A DNA stretch of 64,000 nucleotides from Sipunculus nudus. Its lineage: Eukaryota; Annelida; Sipuncula; Golfingiida; Sipunculidae. The notes beneath the pieces were generated by a model. It saw only the letters and a list, made by a program, of their open reading frames with translations. It did no database searches and was not told the origin of the DNA. Position 1 is the first letter of the stretch. Every line of letters starts with the position of its first letter. A program made the position numbers and the translations under genes. Below are positions 59,685 through 64,000 of this stretch, one piece after another. The stretch is taken from contig CM049309.1 in assembly GCA_026874595.1 (NCBI GenBank), positions 46,592,079 through 46,656,078 of the forward strand, written 5' to 3'.

Positions 59685-62600
59685 TTAGGAACCTTTCTTG
59701 TATTGTTTAACGAGATCTTGTGGAGACAGTTCTCCTTTCCTGACTTTGTCTCTGACATCTTGTTGATGTTTGAGTGTAAACACTAGCGTTCTCATTGTCC
59801 TTTTGTACTGAACTGAGATTAAACGTCTGCACTGGTTGAAAACTTCTCTTTCAATGATTTCTGCAAGTTGATCCTTCTCCTGTAAAAAGAAGATATTAAA
59901 ATTACTGATAATTAAAGAATAACCAATGAATCTATTGCATATGGTGAAAATGCAAGTCTGACACATTTAACTGAATGTTTTTCACATAAACAGTATACTT
60001 ACTGATCTTTGATTTAAAAAATAACCAATGAATCTATTCTACCAGAGGGGCATATGGTGAAAATGCAAGTTTGACACATTTAACTGAATGTTTTTCACAT
60101 AAACAGTAAACTAACTGATCTTTGAAATTAATATTTTTAAGGAAACATGAAACAATGTAACAATATGCTGACAAAAGAATTCCGGTTTGCACTGTGACCC
60201 ACACATACCCAGTTGCTGCTTTAAACTGTCTAAATGGTAAAATAGGTCTTACCCGTTTTAAATGTGAACTGAGCATTCACAGAGTCACTATGATTGCACA
60301 TTTTGATTGGCGTGTGAGCCTGTATGAATGCTCAATTCTCATTCAAAACAGTTTGAAACCATTTTGTATATTCCATGTGACAGTGGAATCAATGATTAAA
60401 TATATTTCCCATATTTCATTCCAAGTTATGAGTCTCATTTTTTTTTAAATTTTAGATAATGTGTCAGGAAAATATGCTCAATTTAAGAAACTAATTATCA
60501 CCAGAAATAACAGCTGACAGCTATGATAAGACAAGACTATTTAGACTTTATGAAGACCCATCATAACAATTATATTGTAATATATATATTATCCCCTGTA
60601 CCTGAGCACCCATTCCTTCTGCCAGCAGCCTGCGCCCAGATTTCCTTATTCTCTCTGTCTTGTGGTCGCTGCGCACTTCAAGTATTGGTCGCTGATCAAT
60701 GTCCTGGAAGAATGCTCTCCATTTGGACACCAGCTGTCCAGCACGATCTGCTACCTCCTTATTCTCATGCTTGATCAGTTTGTTAACTGTGTGACCTGGA
60801 ATATAATTAATTTGGTTATATTGCCTCATGCTATTCAACTGGTATGGTTTAACACATTCATATTCGTTTAATTTTATTAAAAATGAACCCTTTATCATGG
60901 CCATTCAGTTCAAATAGTACTGCTCAAGCATACATGAACCTTGAAAAACTGAAGTTGAGTAGCTGACAGTGAGAGTGTAATAAACTTTCATAAGGTAATA
61001 TTAAGACCTTTTTGTCAGAGACTGATGACCACACAGTTTTCATTATATATGTCACAGAGGTAAGGCTTTGTTTGCTGAGAAAACGTGAGGGGGACAATCC
61101 AAACACTACCAACAGAACCTCCCCCACTCAAGGACAACCACTTAAAATTTCAATCTCTTAACCCCCCCCCCCCCCCCACCCATCCCCCCACCCCCCATTA
61201 TGACAAACAGGACTTTAAAAGTCTATTGCAAGAATATCAACATTTTCTTCACTCCCACTACATATTATGCAATATATATTTCATTATAATAAATAATTTT
61301 TGCTCAATTTCAGCACTATATCATTCACAAATTACATTTAATTTATACCTTCAAAAACATTGGGGAACATTTAAGACAATTAAATAAGGCAACCAACACA
61401 TGCGAGACTGCCTCACGTGCAGAGCACAAACTAGAGAATCTATCACCCTTGTAATGAATACAACTAGAAATTGATACCTCACCTATTTTAGTGGTTTTTA
61501 AAACTTCTCGCGAGGGCATCTTTTTGTCAAGCTCTTTGAGGGTTTCAAGTAAGCGCTCACTGGTCTGTCCCTGTAATCTCAACACTGACTTCCATCGCAA
61601 TATGTCTTCCACCACCACAACACCCTGTCAAAAAAGAGAAATGCCAGGAAAATTATATAAATATTCAGGGCATTTCCTTCAGTTCCTTTTAATTACAAAT
61701 TAGAAATATTTGTTTACATTTTGAATTATTGTGGAATGTGCAGCATCAGCATAAAGGGGTGTTTCCATGCAAGCGTATATTTGTATATGCAAATATGCAT
61801 GAAATATCTGCGCAAACCCGGGAATTTGAGGTAAATTGACATCACTTCAGGATCATTTTGTGGAAGACCTGTTCGATCAACTGTACAAATATATTAGTCT
61901 GCCAGTTCACGCATATACACCCATATGGAACCACACCTATTTTTTCACACATATATGCACATATGCATATACGCGAACATGAAAACAACTGCTTAAGGCT
62001 TTCTATTCTCTTGTACACTTATGTCTGGACAAGACCTACACATATGGACAAAAAATGCAGTATGCAGATTGTGCGGTGGTTTTTCAGTGTTTTTGGCAGT
62101 TTTAAGTGAATAGTCAAACCCCAGAGTGTTGGTTTCACATGTGACCCATCAGATGACAAGCCTTGACAGTCAAGTGGTAGCAAATTTAACTCTCTCTACT
62201 GGCAAAGTAGGTTTGATTCCCAGTACTGTGGGTTGTATTGGCCTGTTTAATGGCACCTGTAGAACCTACCAAGAGCCACCATCTGTGCCAAATAAAGTGT
62301 TTGCATTTGTTATTAAAACTAATTGTACAATCCATGTAAAATAAAATTTAATTTATTGAACAACCCTGAATAAAACATATATTTTAAAAAATTCCAAATT
62401 AAAGCATCTAAAGTACATTACATTTATATATATATTCATGTTTTCATACCATAATATTTTAATTTCCTCATTACATTTTAGAACTTTTATTGTTTTAATA
62501 TAAGAATATTGTTACTCAATACTGTATACTTAAATTGAATGAATGTAAAATTGCAATAAATGAAAATCAATCATATCAAACATATTTATATTAATAATAA

Positions 62601-62940
62601 AACATTATCAGTTAATGACTGATATCCTGTTATTATGAACAGCATCTTGGTATAACCCATCAAAGAGCTTAATAACTTTTGTACAAAAAAAAAGTAAAAT
62701 GATAAATGTACTTATAGGGCTAAAGTCAACTATTGTCCAATAAAGACAAAAGTCGACACTCGAAAAGACGAAATACTGATCCGGCCCAGTGAGCTGTGCA
62801 GATGAATTATTAATATTAGGCAGTCTTCCAAACTAATTCACCTGTAATGATTCGATTGTAGCCTGTTTCAAACGTTTCTTTTTCGGTGAGCCACTACCTG
62901 ACTGGCTGCCCTTAGGCTTTCTCACAACAAATTTATCCAT
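59685..62940 (-). CDS. TCEANC2: TCEANC2, TFIIS N-terminal and central domain protein, complete
   Basis: Four exons join in frame on the minus strand: 62940-62842, 61624-61483, 60795-60602 and 59879-59685, giving 209 aa against 208 in human. The protein begins [15 protein letters not shown], has a basic stretch [15 protein letters not shown] (nuclear-localisation-like), then [55 protein letters not shown] and [16 protein letters not shown]. Family knowledge: residues about 35-108 form the TFIIS N-terminal (LW) domain and about 115-200 resemble the TFIIS central domain that contacts RNA polymerase II; the zinc ribbon that stimulates cleavage in TFIIS is absent in this family. The molecular role is not established. 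No breaks. The start is fixed by alignment of MDKFV with vertebrate orthologues. Confidence 0.95.
59918..60120 (+). repeat. ~102-bp tandem duplication in TCEANC2 intron 3
   Basis: Copies start at 59918 and 60020 with aataaccaatgaatctatt and share catatggtgaaaatgcaag and catttaactgaatgtttttc. The second copy has about 10 extra bases (ctaccagagg). Few other differences. Confidence 0.85.
61159..61196. repeat. Poly-C / C-rich tract
   Basis: A C-rich run (about 18 consecutive C, then caccc units) in TCEANC2 intron 2. Confidence 0.85.
61750..62005. mobile_element. MITE-like imperfect palindrome, related to 54247-54651
   Basis: The left end aaaggggtgtttccatgcaa with gcgtatatttgtatatgc mirrors the right end gcatatacgcgaacatgaaa with acaactgcttaagg. 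The shared terminal theme (TTAAGC-GTGTTTCCA) links it to the element in METTL25 intron 5. It lies in TCEANC2 intron 1. Confidence 0.5.
62150..62305 (+). mobile_element. tRNA-derived SINE-like element
   Basis: Contains an A-box-like stretch gacagtcaagtggtagc (about 62164-62180) and a B-box-like ggtttgattcc (62210-62220), about 35-45 bp apart as in tRNA-derived polymerase III promoters. A non-tRNA tail (tggcacctgtagaacctacc, aagagccaccatctgtgcc) follows. It lies in TCEANC2 intron 1. Not a functional tRNA: no closed acceptor stem. Confidence 0.5.
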
Positions 62941-63289
62941 TTTAAAGACGTTGATTTTTAGCACTTGCTGATTCTTCTCTTCTTGTTGCAACTAGTTTAG
63001 TTGAACGTGTCTATAGTTGACCCCGAACCCGAGTGAATTAATGTTACCGGGAATACCAAAAGTTGGACAACTAGTGATATTATGGGATACACTACCCGTG
63101 TAACGTGAACAGCATGCTCGAAAAAAAAAAAGTGGTGACAATTTAAGTTAAATAATAAGCTATGCTTTTTTATATAGGCTAATTACATAAAGTCTGAAGA
63201 TCAACTTATAAAATAATCATTTTAAGCTAGAGCTAGACCTCAAAAGCTAGAGGTCTAGGGCTATATTCAGCAGATTGATCTGACATACT

Positions 63290-63390
63290 GGCTTTATATT
63301 CGCGAGGCTGGAATTTCGCGATTTCTTAATTTTGACGTTTTGTGAAGGTTTCGTTTTGTATCAGAACCTTTAAATTTAGAATATGTGATT
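63290..63390 (+). repeat. Dispersed CpG-bearing repeat, copy 1
   Basis: ggctttatattcgcgaggct, ggaatttcgcgatttctt and ttttgtgaaggtttcg recur in the same orientation at 63690-63775 and inverted at 63545-63625. Degraded copies are at 4205-4285 and 5740-5840. Confidence 0.55.
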
Positions 63391-63544
63391 CTCATTAATT
63401 TCTGATTCAGTCACTTATGTATGACTTGCGTCACAGTCGATATTATCCCTGTAATTACCATGCGTTTTTACAATAGCCTAATTAATGCTTATATGCATCC
63501 CCTCATCATTCCCTCTTCATCTTATTTGATGAGGCATCTTATCC

Positions 63545-63625
63545 ACAAGGGTTTCATATTCATGATTATTTTCTATTCACGAATATCACGAAATTAAAAC
63601 ACTCGCGAATAAAAAGGCAACCACT
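63545..63625 (-). repeat. Dispersed CpG-bearing repeat, inverted copy
   Basis: cacgaatatcacgaaattaa and aacactcgcgaataaaaagg are the reverse-strand form of the 63290 copy. With the flanking sense copies it forms an inverted arrangement. Confidence 0.5.
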
Positions 63626-63689
63626 ACTATAGTATACCGGTAGGCCTATTCATTATCGAACAGGGACCATCTGACATATATACAGTGGT

Positions 63690-63775
63690 TGGCTTCATGT
63701 TCGCGGGGTTAAAATTTCGCGATTTTCATCCTTTATTTGTTTCACGAGGGTTCTTTTTTCGTGAACGCACCATAA
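63690..63775 (+). repeat. Dispersed CpG-bearing repeat, copy 2
   Basis: ttcatgttcgcggggttaaa, atttcgcgattttcatcc, ttcacgagggttc and cgtgaacgcacc parallel the copy at 63290. Confidence 0.55.
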
Positions 63776-63784
63776 CCTAAAATA

Positions 63785-63830
63785 ACCTACACAGAGTATA
63801 TCCAATATATTATATAAATTAATTATATTA

Positions 63831-63889
<59 letters not shown>

Positions 63890-64000
63890 CAAAAACGTAT
63901 CAACTTGGCCGAGGGCAATGGAACATTAGAGATTAACCAACACAAAGTATATCCAATATATTATATGAATTAATTATATCAAATAATATATGTGCCCAAA
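63785..64000 (+). repeat. Tandem duplication with embedded (AT)n, running off the window
   Basis: The block agtatatccaatatattata, gaattaattatat and caaataatatatgtgcccaaa at 63945-64000 repeats 63793-63895, with the first copy expanded by an (AT)n array (63834-63886). The copies are nearly identical outside the array, so the AT expansion occurred after duplication. Confidence 0.8.

Noticed and set aside
62126-62344. Possible tRNA gene (A- and B-box-like sequences)
   Set aside because: There is no acceptor stem or cloverleaf. The B box is followed by a non-tRNA tail, so it is recorded as SINE-like.

Overview
This is AT-rich animal nuclear DNA with intron-split genes, GT-AG introns, many microsatellites and many short non-autonomous transposable elements. 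No ORF for a transposase, reverse transcriptase or Rep/helicase is visible. The repeat repertoire looks most like a bivalve mollusc: families built of 100-330 bp internal tandem units, often carrying runs of the TGACCT half-site and ending in GACAGACAGA-type sequence. That assignment is an inference from the repeats, since the genes themselves are broadly conserved in animals.

Five protein-coding genes can be assembled by joining exons whose splice phases agree. They alternate in strand (-,+,-,+,-). (1) A TTC39-family gene on the minus strand enters at the left edge (1-79); its likely first coding exon is at 11024-11062. (2) The PAT-complex subunit Asterix/WDR83OS is on the plus strand (15662-18174, 4 exons, 105 aa, complete). 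(3) A complete dipeptidyl peptidase 8/9 is on the minus strand (42159-27064, 18 coding exons, 846 aa), with an intact Ser-Asp-His triad and the family's Glu-Glu motif. (4) A METTL25-family methyltransferase is on the plus strand (48805-56945, 9 coding exons, about 702-707 aa), with an unusually long, low-complexity central exon. (5) TCEANC2 is on the minus strand (62940-59685, 4 exons, 209 aa, complete). The genes are functionally unrelated (ER membrane-protein biogenesis, cytosolic peptidase, methyltransferase, TFIIS-like transcription factor, TPR protein). They form two head-to-head pairs (TTC39/WDR83OS and DPP8-9/METTL25) and two tail-to-tail pairs.

The sequence between exons is mostly repeats. 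Well-bounded elements are three copies of a ~200 bp MITE with 5-bp target duplications, a 266-bp piggyBac-like MITE flanked by TTAA, and a ~91-bp foldback element with a CCTTTCG duplication. There is also a compact nest at 42667-44944 of two terminal-inverted-repeat elements with tandem cores plus a 186-bp palindrome. Several segments are recent tandem duplications. I found no new multi-gene system. The most unusual material is the set of unrelated element families that share one architecture (defined ends around a tandem core), the nuclear-receptor half-site arrays carried by one of them, and the large insert in the METTL25-like protein.
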